Shown here in pieces: positions 35,297-48,400 of a DNA stretch of 64,000 nucleotides. Below the pieces are notes generated by a model, which was given only the letters and a program-made list of their open reading frames with translations, did no database searches and had not been told where the DNA came from. This stretch comes from Taenia hydatigena (lineage: Eukaryota; Platyhelminthes; Cestoda; Cyclophyllidea; Taeniidae): contig JADWOT020000009.1 in NCBI GenBank assembly GCA_036345935.2, forward strand, positions 3,739,381-3,803,380. Direction: 5' to 3'. The number at the start of each line of letters is the position of its first letter. Position 1 is the first letter of the stretch. A program made the translations under genes and the position numbers.

Positions 35297-36410
35297 GCGA
35301 TCGTGTAATCTAGCAGACAGCATTGATTTCATTTTAAGCGGTAGAGGGTACTTTAACTTACTGGTCCAAGGTTAGAACCCTCAGTGGTAGGGGGAATCAA
35401 CCAGCTTATCAAGCTGTTTTCGCGTGGCAGCTCTCTCTCACTGGTTTCATAGAAAGGGATTCGATTAACTGTACCAACAATGCAATGGGGCTATTCAAAC
35501 TTGTTCGCCAGACCTTAAACACAAAAGTAGAGGATATTTATAAAGCTGTGGGTGACGTATAGGCTCCATTCGCTTAATTAATCAACGTTTAGTTTTGTTA
35601 GCTATCAAGTCCCTTTATCAACCACTTTGTGGAAACCCGTGCTTTTATGCCAAAAGTTTTGAGCCAAAAACTGCAAATTTTTGCCTCTTAAACAAATAAA
35701 CTAATGCGGCCATGATTTTAACTTTTTTATTCTTTATGCATTTGCTGCTCCACATGCAAGGTTCAGTGTACCGTCGGCGAATCAAACAATTCTTTGAGCA
35801 TCTTCTGATTTTTAGTTTTTCTGATATTATAGAATTTCAGCCTCCAATTTATTCAGCACTTTTCGGCGTTTGTATGAACACCTACCTCCCTCACGAGCAT
35901 TGGCTTAAAATTCCTCGTAAATTAGCCACTAAGAGCAAAGTTTTTGGTGCTTAATTTGGTCACTTATAAGTGATGAGTCGTCAGTGGTCTGTATTGGAGG
36001 TGAGTTTACCTAGTGGCTTTTTACCTTACTTTCGTAATAGTCTCGCCAAATACTTATGTTTATGTTGGCTGTAGTTCTCCTTTTGCGAGGTACCGATTTC
36101 ATTTTTCCCGCTAATGCTGATGCAGCTTTTGTCGGAATTCCCTAATCAAAATAAACTGTGTGTTTAGCATAATTTTGCTTTGTATTTATCTAGTGAAAAC
36201 GTTCCAATTTAGAGGCGTCCAGGTTTGTTAAGTTGCTCCTGTCTGCTCAGTTGGAATTGTCGAAATGTTTGTACTGAAGCTTCAATTGTGTGGATTTAGG
36301 ATTATTTTGTGGTTATTTACTTAATGTCTAGACGCCAACATTTTTTTGCTTGATGGACAGCCTCTAGAAACTGACTTTCTAACTAGATTATTTCTTACGT
36401 ACTTATTAAG
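35297..36410. other. Upstream region of the UBR gene, start exon not found
   Basis: The first confident UBR exon begins at an acceptor (36408-36410), so one or more 5' exons should lie here. The ORF at 35712-35954 (+, with an RRRIKQFFEHLLIF segment) is a weak candidate. I could not match it to the UBR1/UBR2 N-terminus. Confidence 0.35.
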
Positions 36411-39400
36411 CTGTTGGAGCAAGCTTTCGCGGCATCAAACCAAAAGAGTTTCGAGGGTGTGCTTTACGCAGCCGTCAGGTCGGCTGCTTATTCTACCTGC
36501 CTTCCAAAGGTCGCTACCGCCGAAGACGCAGCTGCCTCTCTCAGCAGCCAGTCAATCAATGAGACTTCTAGCGAGGCGGAATTGGTGGAATACAACCGCC
36601 TTTTGGAGTCCATCTTTGCTGATTTTGAGGCTTTTTTGGCCAACGCCTTTATCGCCAACTCTGTTGGAGACGTTGGTGCCTCAATCTCAGGATCATTATC
36701 ACTGGCAAAAGCGCCATCGAGCAGACACGATGCTTTAGATCGACTTGCTAAGAGGCTTTCTGCTGTATGTCCCAAAGTGAGAACACCCTGTGGTCGCATC
36801 TTTGAAGAGCAGGAACCGACATTTCGCTGCAAGTGAGCTTCCTATTTCCTTTTTGTTATCTTGTTCTCTACTCCATAACGAGTGGTTTTGTTTTTTAATC
36901 CTGGTAGTACCTTGCTAACAACCCCTATAATCAATAACTGTCTCCATAAAGAATACGGCATCCTATTTAAAGGTGTGAAACGATGTCTTCCTTCATCCAA
37001 ATCATTTTGTCTAGGGACTGTTCAACAGACGCAACCTGTGCTTTCTGTCGTTCTTGCTTTTTCGCCAGTATTCACGCCAATCATAGATACAAGGTAGGTG
37101 TCTCACTTCATTTTCTTACGCTTCTGTTCCATAATGACTTTCACAACGACTAGCATTCATTTTAGTATGGAGATTTGTTGCATAAAATAATGGTATTTTT
37201 AACAAATAGGATTATGTAAATTTACTTGATTTGACAGAAGACTAGTGTATGTTATTTGCGACATAGGTTTCTATTTTCATTTGAAAAAAAAGACCTCTGC
37301 TATGCACTTGCTCCTGGGCCTTCCCTTAGATATGTACACCTTGGACTGGCTGGCTGGGTTGAAAGTCAGATTGCTAAATCAATTTCGAAATTCAAATCAA
37401 CATATCACTTTCACAATTCAAATAAGCCCCTTTTGTTTTTTCGACGCATTTGTTTACTTTTTCCTTCAATGGTTAGTATCACTCAGCATATTTAGCCAGC
37501 TTACAGCAATCTCTCGTTTCAACTCATCTTCGATTGATGGGATTTTTTCGATGCGCTGCTTGGTGCGCTTAATTTCTTGAATTTTTTCATTTCGGTCACG
37601 TGCGTGTCCGCCTGATTGGTACGCCACGAATTTAGTCTCGTAGGTTCGTGTGTTAAAGTGCATCCTGGGGCTGCAATTTATCCACGCCGTTATTTTGTAG
37701 TAAGCTCCTATTTCTCTCAACCATGCGCGCATTTATTTTTAAACTGTCGATTGTACTATTCCTCAAAATCGACTTTAATTCCACGGTCCCACATTTGTTA
37801 CTCCTGGATTTATTCTGCCGTATTTCCGTTTTATAATTGCACGCGCATACGTTTACTTTCATGTCCGCTCACAGGGTTTCATATCAACTTGTAACCCCAG
37901 TGGCTTCATGCTAAAAGTAGTTCAATTTGGTTACGATCTTGATCTCTTGGATGAATAGTGTTGTTGAGGCGTTCAAGGGTGAATCTCGTATAAGCGTCTC
38001 CTCTTCCCACAACAATCCAGATGCATGCGTCGGGTGGTGGCTACTGTGATTGTGGGGACGAGGAGGCGTGGACAAGTGGCGCCTGGTGCCGAATCCACGC
38101 AGGGGAAAGTGACGAGGCCGTTGCCTCAAACATGAGTGTCTTTCGCACTGTCGCTGAGGAGCAAAGCCTAGAGATGAGGCGCGTGGAATCTGTTCTCTCC
38201 AAACTTCCCGAAGATTTAGTGCGCCGATGTGCCTACCTCCTCCAACCTCTCATTAACACTGCTTCTCTTGTGCTCTTTCAACTACTTCAGGTGGGCTAAT
38301 ATTTGCAATATAATTCTATGCTTCCTCATTACGCGCATTGCTCTCAGAATCTCTTTTTTACGAATCTCACTAGGGCTCAGCTCGTACTGATTGCTTGCCG
38401 TTGAGTAGTGTCCCCAATGCCACGAATGAGGTGGAACAGGACTTCGATAAACCTAGTGAGGACAACAATTGGCCACCTAGTTTAAATCACCTTTCTAACA
38501 CCGCCATCGAGTGGGACGCTACTCAATTGGGCCTGCGTAGCTTTCCCCGCACGTGTCCACGAGTCTGCGATGCTCACAGCATGGAGCAGAGGTGTTTGGA
38601 TCAGCTTGCCAGGGCTCACAGCCTACATCCTGCTCTGTTTGACATTACCGCCTCGTCTGCCGCCGAATCTGCCTCCGCAGCCTCGAACAAACAGTACATT
38701 GTGGTGCTCTATAACAATGAATTTCACAACTATGAGGATGTAAGTCATCTGGTGGATATGAGGCACCACTATGGGAAAATTAATTCGAACCCTCTTTCCT
38801 TTTAACCTTCTAGGTCATCAGGATTGTCCGACGTGTAGATGGTTGTACCGCAAAGCAGGCCACTCTCTTCGCCATAATTGTTAATCGTGATGGTAGAACA
38901 CCGCTCCTCACCAACCTCACGCTTCAGGTCGCGGCTCAGAAGGCCGCTAGAGTTTCGGTGAGCTCACACAACTCTGGTAAACAGAGAATATTACTATCGT
39001 ATGCTCTACTTTTTTATCTTTTAATCACTAGTTGAAATTTTCCGTCCCTTTTGCGATAGTTTAGCGATAAGCGGAAGATTTAACCTTAAGTTTGCGAATT
39101 TTTTTCTCGAAAGGTTTCATCATATTGCGTAAGTTATGCGTATATGTACGTGTGTTTCTGCTGCCACTAGTGCGATAGCGTTGTAAGATATTGCATTATA
39201 TGTAGTCAGGGCTCCAAGATACATGGCAGAGGGCGGCCACTGGGTGTTCTGAGGAGTTGACTTGAACCCATTTTAGCAATCTCCAGGGTCACGCCACTTG
39301 GTACGTCCGCTGCGAGCGGCTGTAATGGAGCAGGGCGTGTACGCGGTGGAGAATTTCTTTGTATCTGTTCTACGCTGGCTTGAGCGTCTGGCCACCCGCG

Positions 39401-42400
39401 TGCTGCCACTACGTCCCCTCGTCTGCAACGCTCTACTCGGCCGCTTTTTGACCAGTACGGAAACCTCACGTTCTGCTTCACCCATCCTCCCGCCCGCTGA
39501 AATGATGCTGGAGAATAGTCTTCTATGGCACATCTTCCATCGACTGACTCTCTCTCATCGAGGTAAATCCGTTGCAATACAACTCCAAGCACAATCCCGC
39601 TTTCAATTAAGAAGATGGTGCTGTCTGATTTATCAATAGTAAAATCGAGTGCTTCCGCTGAAGTCGATTCAGCCGAGATGCTTTCTTGGGGATGCAAAAT
39701 CATTTTTATACCACTGTGTATGACTTACATATAACTATGTTGAAATATGTGGTTAAAGCCATTCAAGTCAATGTTCGTAGTTACCTACTTTCGGCTTGTC
39801 TCCTACGGATACTCAGGGAGTTTTTTTTCCTTTTGATGAAATTAGAGCACCACCTTAATGACAGATTCTTCATCCTCAATCTTATAAGCAGGTTAATATT
39901 AACAGCTTTCTAGTGGGTCATTGAGCCTGTCTCGACTTGCTTGACTCCCTTCACTTACTCCTCAAGGTGTTCGAAAGACAGCATCCCGATTGATTGCTAG
40001 TGTGCTGCTGCAGGAGCCCTATCACCGGCGCGTCTTTGCAATTGAATTCACCCGGGTGAGTCTTTGAGAATGCAAAGTTGGAGGAAGGCAGTGCGTTTTC
40101 ATTTTAATTTAAAGGCCTTTTCATCCAATTATTCCAGCTATATAATGTCATTTTGCAAGCCTACGCCTACGACGATCATCTGAAGGCGGATACCCTTCTC
40201 AGCATGACATGCCAATTCTACACTGTCACCAGTCTGGTAAGATAAGTGCTGGCTTTGCCCCGCAAGAATATACGCGGAAGGTTCTGGTCGAATCAGTAAT
40301 TTCGGGCGTAAAAAACTAAGAACTAATTTTAAGGAGCAAAGATTGCACTTGCGTGTTTACAACTGTCATTTGCTACACTTTCATACTCCTCTCAGCACCT
40401 ACCCCATCCCTGAAAAGCAGCTTCTACACAGCAACATTTTTCGCCACTCCCGCACCGTTCTACGATAGTCTGTTTTACCTTAACATCAGTGTTAGTGCCC
40501 AACGTTCACTAGGGTTCTCGAACTTGCATGCGTTCGCGCACGATGGCTGTGTTTGCCATTGTCGGACAACCTCGTCCCTTGTTCAACTTCACCTCACGGT
40601 CTCGTCACTGCAATACAGACGTACGTACGGCCTCCTTGGCAGGTTTCACCCCATCCCAACGTCACGCTGTTGAGTAGCTGAGCGTTTCATTACCGTATCG
40701 TAGTCTGTAGGCTTCTTGAAGGCTCCCGTGCATATTAATGGTTTCTACGCCTTGGTTCTAAATAAACCTCATTCGTCACCACAAGTTGTTGCATGCATAC
40801 GCCGCCACTTACCTGTCAACCATATTGGTGGTTCCTGGATTGATCCAAGCTAATGTGAACCGGCAATGAGTAGCAGAACGCACTCAATGCCCACTGCTTC
40901 TTTGACATGCCTACTTATGCCGGTAAAATTCCAAGTTCTGATTTGATTTTAACATCCCTTTGTGCAAAACCGTTCATTAATATTAATAGATTTCAGCTGT
41001 CGTCCTTACAGCAAATCAACTCTCAACTAAATCGCTTGAAAACGGTTTAGGCAAGTCAACGAGGAGGAGGACTGACTGAAAAATGCGTCAGTTTTGGATG
41101 CAGATAGGAATGTGAACATCGAATTTTTGACCCGACAGGCATTAGAGAAGTTCGAATTGTATGGAATCGTTTGGTGTTGCAAACTAGTAACCGTTTCAGC
41201 ATCCTTATGGTCCATTTAATTGAATGGCTTCGGAAGACTCGAATACGTTTAATTTCAACATTGACAAAGACACTAGTCCAGTCAATAATTGAAATTTGTA
41301 GATCGTTAGCAGCTGCCTCATGCCATATTTGAAGTTTTATTTCACAGAGAACTCTGTTCTTGACCAAACGGTCTTGCATTCCACTACCGCTGCTGCCTAC
41401 CGGCTTGATTGATTGCATACAAACTAGCCTTCATCGTATGCACCACTAAGACATACCCACTACTTATTACTGTGTGTAACGTCGTTACGAATCCCCATTT
41501 ATGCCTGCGGAAATAAAAGTCCTGATTCAACTTGAACGCTTCTCTCAAATTTTGCCTAAATTTATTCACAAGACGCTGCCAAGATGAATAGGTCACTAAT
41601 TGAATTTGCGAGAAATAAATCTTTATATTTTACATGCATTAATTCCCGATTTTTGCCTTGGAACCGTCATCCTCGAAGGAGAATTTTCGGGCAAGACATT
41701 TTAGTAATGACGCAGAGGAATCTGTATATTTGATTAAATATTATTTTAGTCCCACGAATGAAGCTATCAATTTTGATGTGTAGCCGCGAATGCAAGGTTT
41801 TTTGGTAGGCTCGGCACTTACTAACAGAGGACAACGCCCTAGCGCACATGATCTCGCGGCTGGTGCTTACAGTGTTGGACAACAGCGAAATATTGCCTGG
41901 CATCTACGATGCACGACGCGGCTACAGGACCCTTTTCACGCAATTCTGTGGTAATGGACTGGACTCGCCATCAGCCGCACTGCCCACCCTATTGGCCTCG
42001 CGCTTCCGAGCTCTGCGCAATGCCAATGTCAGAGCCTGGGATCAAGCCAAAGAGGCTGTCGAAGCAGCCAATGGTGGCGGTAGCAATGACTACCTGATGA
42101 CCTTTCACTGGCGTCATTCACCCATCGAGTTGCCTGCCTTCAACCCCTTTGAACGCCTTCTTCACACCACCTGTGATGACTTGCACTATCTCCTTACTAG
42201 TCTGCTCAATGTAAGACCTCTGCCTGGGTGGTGGGAAGCCAAAGCCAGAGACCACTTCCTCTGCTTCTTTCACAAGTTTCTCAAGCTCCTCTGCTATACG
42301 CAGGTATGTGCTTTCAGTTTGTGCGTCATGAGGCGAAAAACTGCGGTTTCCAAGTGTAAGTGGCAGCTCTTGCGACCCTAAGGAGCTTGTGGGCACCTTA

Positions 42401-45400
42401 TCCGTTTGTTAAATGTTCTAACGGAATCTGTGATGGGACCTTGAAAGCATTTTTCATCAATTTGATTCCAACTTCGATGTTACTAAGCTTTCCATCCTGT
42501 AAACTTTTCGAATATGCTTCTGAAAAACATTGGCAAATACGCTCTAGATGTTTGTAGGTTTCTTTTTGCTCTTCAAATGAAGGTGCGCTAGCGAATAACA
42601 AAAGCGTAGATTTTGAGACGATGGGAGGAATGGAGTCCCAATTGTTGAATCAGTAATTTCTTGAGTATCGACTATTTTGAGTTGAATACGAATGATAAAA
42701 GGCAAATAAGTCACCAGTTTTTTGAAATCGCGACGTAAATGGAATGATAAGTAAGCTGCTGGTCGTTATTTCATTCATAAGAGCTTTCATTTACCAATTT
42801 CTCAGTGAAGAGAGTCCAACTCCACTTTATTGCTGTTTCATCTGCACGAACGCGAAGTGACTAGGTGAAAATCGTCCCTTAAATGCAATAGTGATTTCGT
42901 TTTTCGGATATTGCTTTGAACAAATGACCTAAAATTTGTCCGAATTAGAAAGGAAAACGGCAGCCAAGTTTTTTATGCGACTAGCTCCTCCTTATGCATA
43001 TCGTTTCCTCCCTTTCTCAAAGAAGACAGCAGAACCTGCACTCAGTACAATGGTTGAGTATGCTTGGTGTCTATCCTAAATATCATGTGGTGGGTGTGTT
43101 GAAAATAGCATTGCTTAGTAATGTGGCTGCGAAGATTATGCATTGCGTGGAAGCACACCCACGTTACAAGTTTGATAGCATCCAAATGCAAGTGTTTTTT
43201 ATCATAATGCCTGATTAATGCTGTCTTACATGATTTTGGATACCTAGAGGAAGGTCCCATTTTGATGTCAATTAAGTAATCAGCTCTTTCATGTGCTTCC
43301 TGTAGGATATGAACGGACTTCTGCGAGCTACTCAAGCTCATGTTGAGGTTGAGCAAGAATGGATCAGCACCTTCAAGACGTTGTCTCACCTTCACCGCAA
43401 CCTCCAACTCGTTGTCCAAGTGGCCAGTTCTGATAAAGAACTCATTCTCGAGGCCATCAAGGCCACGATAGAAGTTCGCTTCTTTCTGCAGTCCTGCACC
43501 ACTTTTTTTTGCGTTTTAATCCCTTAGTTCCTTTTATTTAGGTCTTTGAACGACGCGTTGCCGTGATCGATCGGTGTTTCTATGTGGGGGAATTCGATGG
43601 ACCCTACACATCTCCACATGGCATTGATGCGATGAGAGCGCAGTGCCTGGGGGCCACTTCAGCTATTTACGATTACGACATTTTGACACTGCGATTCAGC
43701 GTGATGCAACCTATTCCACGGCTTCTAGCCGCCCTCTTTGGACATGCGCTTGAAATGGGTCTTCCGTTAAGTAAAATTGGTCTTGCTGATAAGGTCAGTC
43801 ATACCCCGAACTCCCTGTTTGATTGTTCCTTCGTGTAATTATTTAGCTGACTTAGTTCCGAGAGAAATATCATCCCTGAAACAGCAGGACTGTTCCATCT
43901 TTTGCCGCAAAGTGATCCTGGTCCAATTTCGATTATCGACTTGTATTTTCACAGTTAAAGGGTTTTTTTCTGAATAGGAATTTGCCAACCTTGTCGTCGA
44001 GAGGCCACTTCAAAACATCGCGTTTATCGCCCAGTGCTCAGCTAATCTTTGGGTCAGAAATGGGCAAATGATTCGAAATATTGTAAGTTCAGCACCACAT
44101 TTTCCTATTTCTGTCTTGCCACACTTATCTCAGTAGTTTATTATTCTCCTACACATAACTTTTCAGATCTACAACATGTATGAGGGCCTTCGAGCGGAGA
44201 TAGTTGATCGGGATTACCAACTTCTTCAACAAGCAGCGGCCGTTATGCCAGCAGACGAGTTCATTGTTCGGCTTATTCACAAACTAAATCTCCTCGATTT
44301 TATGAAGTAGGTACCATTCATTCTTCACACCTCTACTAGGGTAAGGTTTACTCAGTGCATGTTAACACTCTCCTTCTTTTCTTAGCGAGGATCAAGCCTC
44401 CACCAAACCAGGTCGCGTTCAATTCCTCGAGACACTTCTTCGTACTCTCCTCTATCTGGTAACTCATCGTACAACAGTTGGAGTGGGTTACTTCGATCCC
44501 AAGGTTTACACATCGACGCCCTCCTCTGCCTTTCTCTTTCCCGATGCCAAGCTTGGGGAAGTTGACGAGGTACTTGAGGTGAACTACGGTCAACTCCTCG
44601 ATGACGTGATCCATGTGCTTTGCATCAAACCCATGACACACTCCAAACTTCTCTCTGTTCTGCCACCCCAAGCTCCAGGGTGTTTATTGCGGAAAGCTCC
44701 GCTTTATCCTCGGCGCGAAACAGGTGCGTCGAGTTCCCCGAACACCTGGTCAGGTTCGTGGAGAGACGGTGTTGAGGAACCACTTGCGAAGATCCTTCAA
44801 CAAGTTGCAACCCTTGCCACTTGTGGTACCAAGAGAGTGTACACCATCAAACCAGAGGTCATTGTGAACAGGTTTAACCGTTTTTACTATGGCTATAAAC
44901 AGACGGAGCAGACTATGGTAAGTACCACATGATTGTACGTGCGGGATCTAATTGCTGTTAAGTTTGATAATTGCCTCCCTTGTGTCTTGCTTACATAGGC
45001 TGAGGAGTACGTGACACGAGTGCTGAAGCAGTGGTCGCAGAAGTCGAATGACCCAGCGGTCACTCGATGTCAGCAGCTTCCCACGCCGCCTCCGCTGCCG
45101 CGACCACGACGGCGCTTCGTGCCGACGGTGGAGAGGGGTCTATTACACTTGGTGCAGTGCACAACCTTCGTGCGACTTCTCCGCCGACTTCTCGGCGTTG
45201 CGGTGGTTCACAACCCTTCGCAATCGTGGTGGTCGGAGACCCTCACTGAACTCATTCTCCACCTCATCGCTGCGGCTCTTTATGAAGACGCTATCGCGTT
45301 TTCGTAAGTTTTTCTGCATCGCTTCACTGAACTCTTTGATTCTCAAAGACCATCTTTTTCAGAGTTCAAAGCTTTTTGTGGCGTGAATAATCTCTGCGTT

Positions 45401-48400
45401 CTTTGATGCTTGTTTAAAACAAGCTTTTACGACCAGCCGTTAATGCTAGTCATTCTTTGCATACGTATTTTCTTCCTTCAGGCGCCTATATCTGCGCTTG
45501 CAATACATATATAACGTTCGATTGATCTTCTATGATTATCGTACGTTTTTGCCGCGTCTATATGCTTACTACCAGACGCATCAGCTGTAACTCTAACCTC
45601 TAAATCAAATGCAAAAGGTTATTAAGATTAACATCATATTAACGTACTTTTTTGCCACACGTTCTTCCTAATTGATCTCGATGGTTAGCTAAATTAAGCA
45701 CCTGATGACGGCGAAGAAACAAGATCGTCCTCTGCGGACAAGGCACTAGGAAAGGAAGAAGACATTCAATCACGCAAACACGTCTATCACTCATTTTCTC
45801 ACCGGAGTTGCAAAACTAGAAGCGAGTTACTATGGGTCAGATTTTTTATTTCTTTGTTGTTACACAGAGCGATAGGTCGTCGGCCCTTCATGGAAGCTGT
45901 GGCACGAGTACCAATTGAGGAGACGCCGGAGGAATTGCAGCGATTAGCAGCTTCTCGACATTGGACCAAAGTGGAGTCGGGTGCGGAGTCTGATTTGGAG
46001 TTCTCAGCTGAAAAGTAAGCGGCGTTCCTTTGTGCTTGTTTGTGTTCAATATTTCCGGTATTTTGATTAATTGTTATCTTTAAGTAACTGTATTCTCTCG
46101 CGGCTGTTGGATCTGCAGAATGACCGGGTGGATCCTAAGGTGGCTCATTTGGCAAAGTATGTGTTCTATCGATTGCTTTTACTTGCGTGTCATTGTATGC
46201 TTGTAAATTGCTCTCTATGTAGGTGGACCGTAGATCTGTGGCATGATGTGGCTGCTACGCCACAAGGCGAGGCTTCTACTGGTCTGACTACCATGGAAGT
46301 TGAGAATTTTGTAAGTTAGATAACCTTATTTCAGGTGTGTGCATTATCTGTAGAGAAGGATTGGCTATGCATTTACCTAGTTTTTAATTCTCATAGGAAA
46401 TGGAGACGTCCAAGAAACAGCAAATGCTGGAAGCAAAACAGCGTCGACGAGCTAAAATCATGGCGCAAATGTCAAAGATGCAGCAGAAGTTCATCGAGAC
46501 GCACTTCAAGGAGATCTCCGGTGCCAATGATAATGATCAGCAAATGGTTAGACCCTCTATCCATCATCTGTACCACATTTATTGCTTCACTTAACTTCGA
46601 TTAAGTGTAAATTTTCCTAGTTTTACCCTTCCGTAGGAGACGGTCGATTCTTTGTCCTCGAGCTCTAATAACTACCTGTCTCTCGACGAGGCTGTGACGA
46701 GCGCCTCCTTCGCCACCTTTAGCGCTCTAGGTCCAAATCGTGTAGAGGAGCGCATTTCTCAAGTGCTGACCAAAGAAAGGCCTCTTGTCACGTGTGTGCT
46801 TTGTTTGGTAAGTTCATTGTTGCTTTTTCTTATTCTCCATTATTTTTTTTTCGTTCTCACTGCTCTGCAAACCTCTGGTTCCGATTTTCGCCCTTGTAGG
46901 ATGAGGCACCAGAGGAGGAGAGACATCACATGGTGATTGCCGCATATGGCAGCCGCTCTAACGTTCTCTCGGTCTCCTTGCCTCATGGTCAAGCTGTTGA
47001 TTTCACCACTGGTGTCTGCAGGTCCGATTGTGTAAGGACTTGCTTTTTCTTTCATTTACATAGAAGCATTAAATATTCATGTTCTAAAGCTTTTGGGTAG
47101 TTCGTTTGTTTGTGTTGGTGGTTCATTTTAGTTTAACAAAGTCCGTTGCATTGCGAAGTTTTATATCTATTCTTCATTAATCGTGAAATGCGTTGAATGT
47201 TAAAATTACTTCTTTCCAGTAGTGATATGTAAACTTTGTGTTACTTTAAATGGGCAAGCTTTTTCTTTGAAACTTTCTGGGTTTTTGTTCTCCTTAAGAC
47301 TGAGCAGACGTTGGCGGGGATTGCTACAACGGCAGTGGCCGCCTCAATAGGTAGTCACGAGGTCATTTTGACGCAATTGCCATACCTTCTTAGCGGTTTA
47401 ACCCCTGGCGCACAGCCAGGCAAAAGCGACCTCAGCAACAGCGATGGAACCTGCGTCGATCAATCCTCAGGTGAGTGGTTAATGTGTGACTGAAGGGGAA
47501 TGTGTCCTTTATAGCGGACATTTAAAATAATCTCCTTTATTTCACAGTCTTCATGGCAGGGGGCGGTCATTCGTCAGCGCCGGTTTCTTGGACGAGGAAT
47601 TCGGATGTGCTTGATCCCTGGTTCCAGCGACCTCTCATCTCTAGCAGGTGTCCTGTGGGAGAAGAGGGTACGTTCATCTCCACCTGTCCTCACTTCATGC
47701 ATGCTACCTGCAAGGAGCGATATTCAGAGCGGTTAAAGGAGCAAAACGACGACTTACGGCAGTACGTAACCTCCGATTCTCACCTAAAATTTATTTTGCA
47801 TTTTAAAATAATGATCAATATAAATCTCTTGCCCTCTCGTAGGCACAGATATGCTCACAGACCACCCATGTACGAGTTTCGCTGCTCTCTTTGTCGTTCT
47901 CTTGCCAATTTCGACTTTCCAGTTTTCGAGCGTCTGCAGGACTCAGTACCCACCGAATGGCTATCAAGGTGTCTCCGAAAGCCTACTGACCTAGCTTCTT
48001 GGCTGCGAAACCTCCATGGGTGGCTTAATGAGTCTCCAAAGCTGTCCACATCAATCAACCTCAAAGTGAACTTCAGCGTTACTGAGGTTTGCCATCACTT
48101 TTTTCGTAGTCTCATTTCGGGATTTAATTTTTTATTTGGTTTCCTCTGCCTTCCTTAACCACAACAGCTTACGAACGTCCCAGAGAGTTTTTCTATGCTC
48201 TTTGGCATTTTGACTGACAGCAATACGCATGATCGAGACCGCGTTCTCGAAGAAATCTGTGCGATTTGCGAAAATTCTTTTTCCGGACAAGACACCGAAG
48301 AGAAAAAACAGGGAGAAACGAGGAGTGGAATGGTTGCAGGCACCTCAGAGCATCGATCGCGCTTGCCCCGCGCCTTTGCACGTCGGTTTTTTGGCGCTTC

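Noticed and set aside
35712..35954. N-terminal exon of the UBR ligase
   Set aside because: Position is suitable, but the residues do not align with UBR1/UBR2 N-termini and no donor with a fitting phase was found.
42118..43419. Minus-strand ORFs inside and beside a UBR intron, suggesting a nested gene
   Set aside because: Two of them lie partly antisense to UBR exons 9 and 10. The one wholly in the intron (42398-42601) has no domain match and no workable splice partner.
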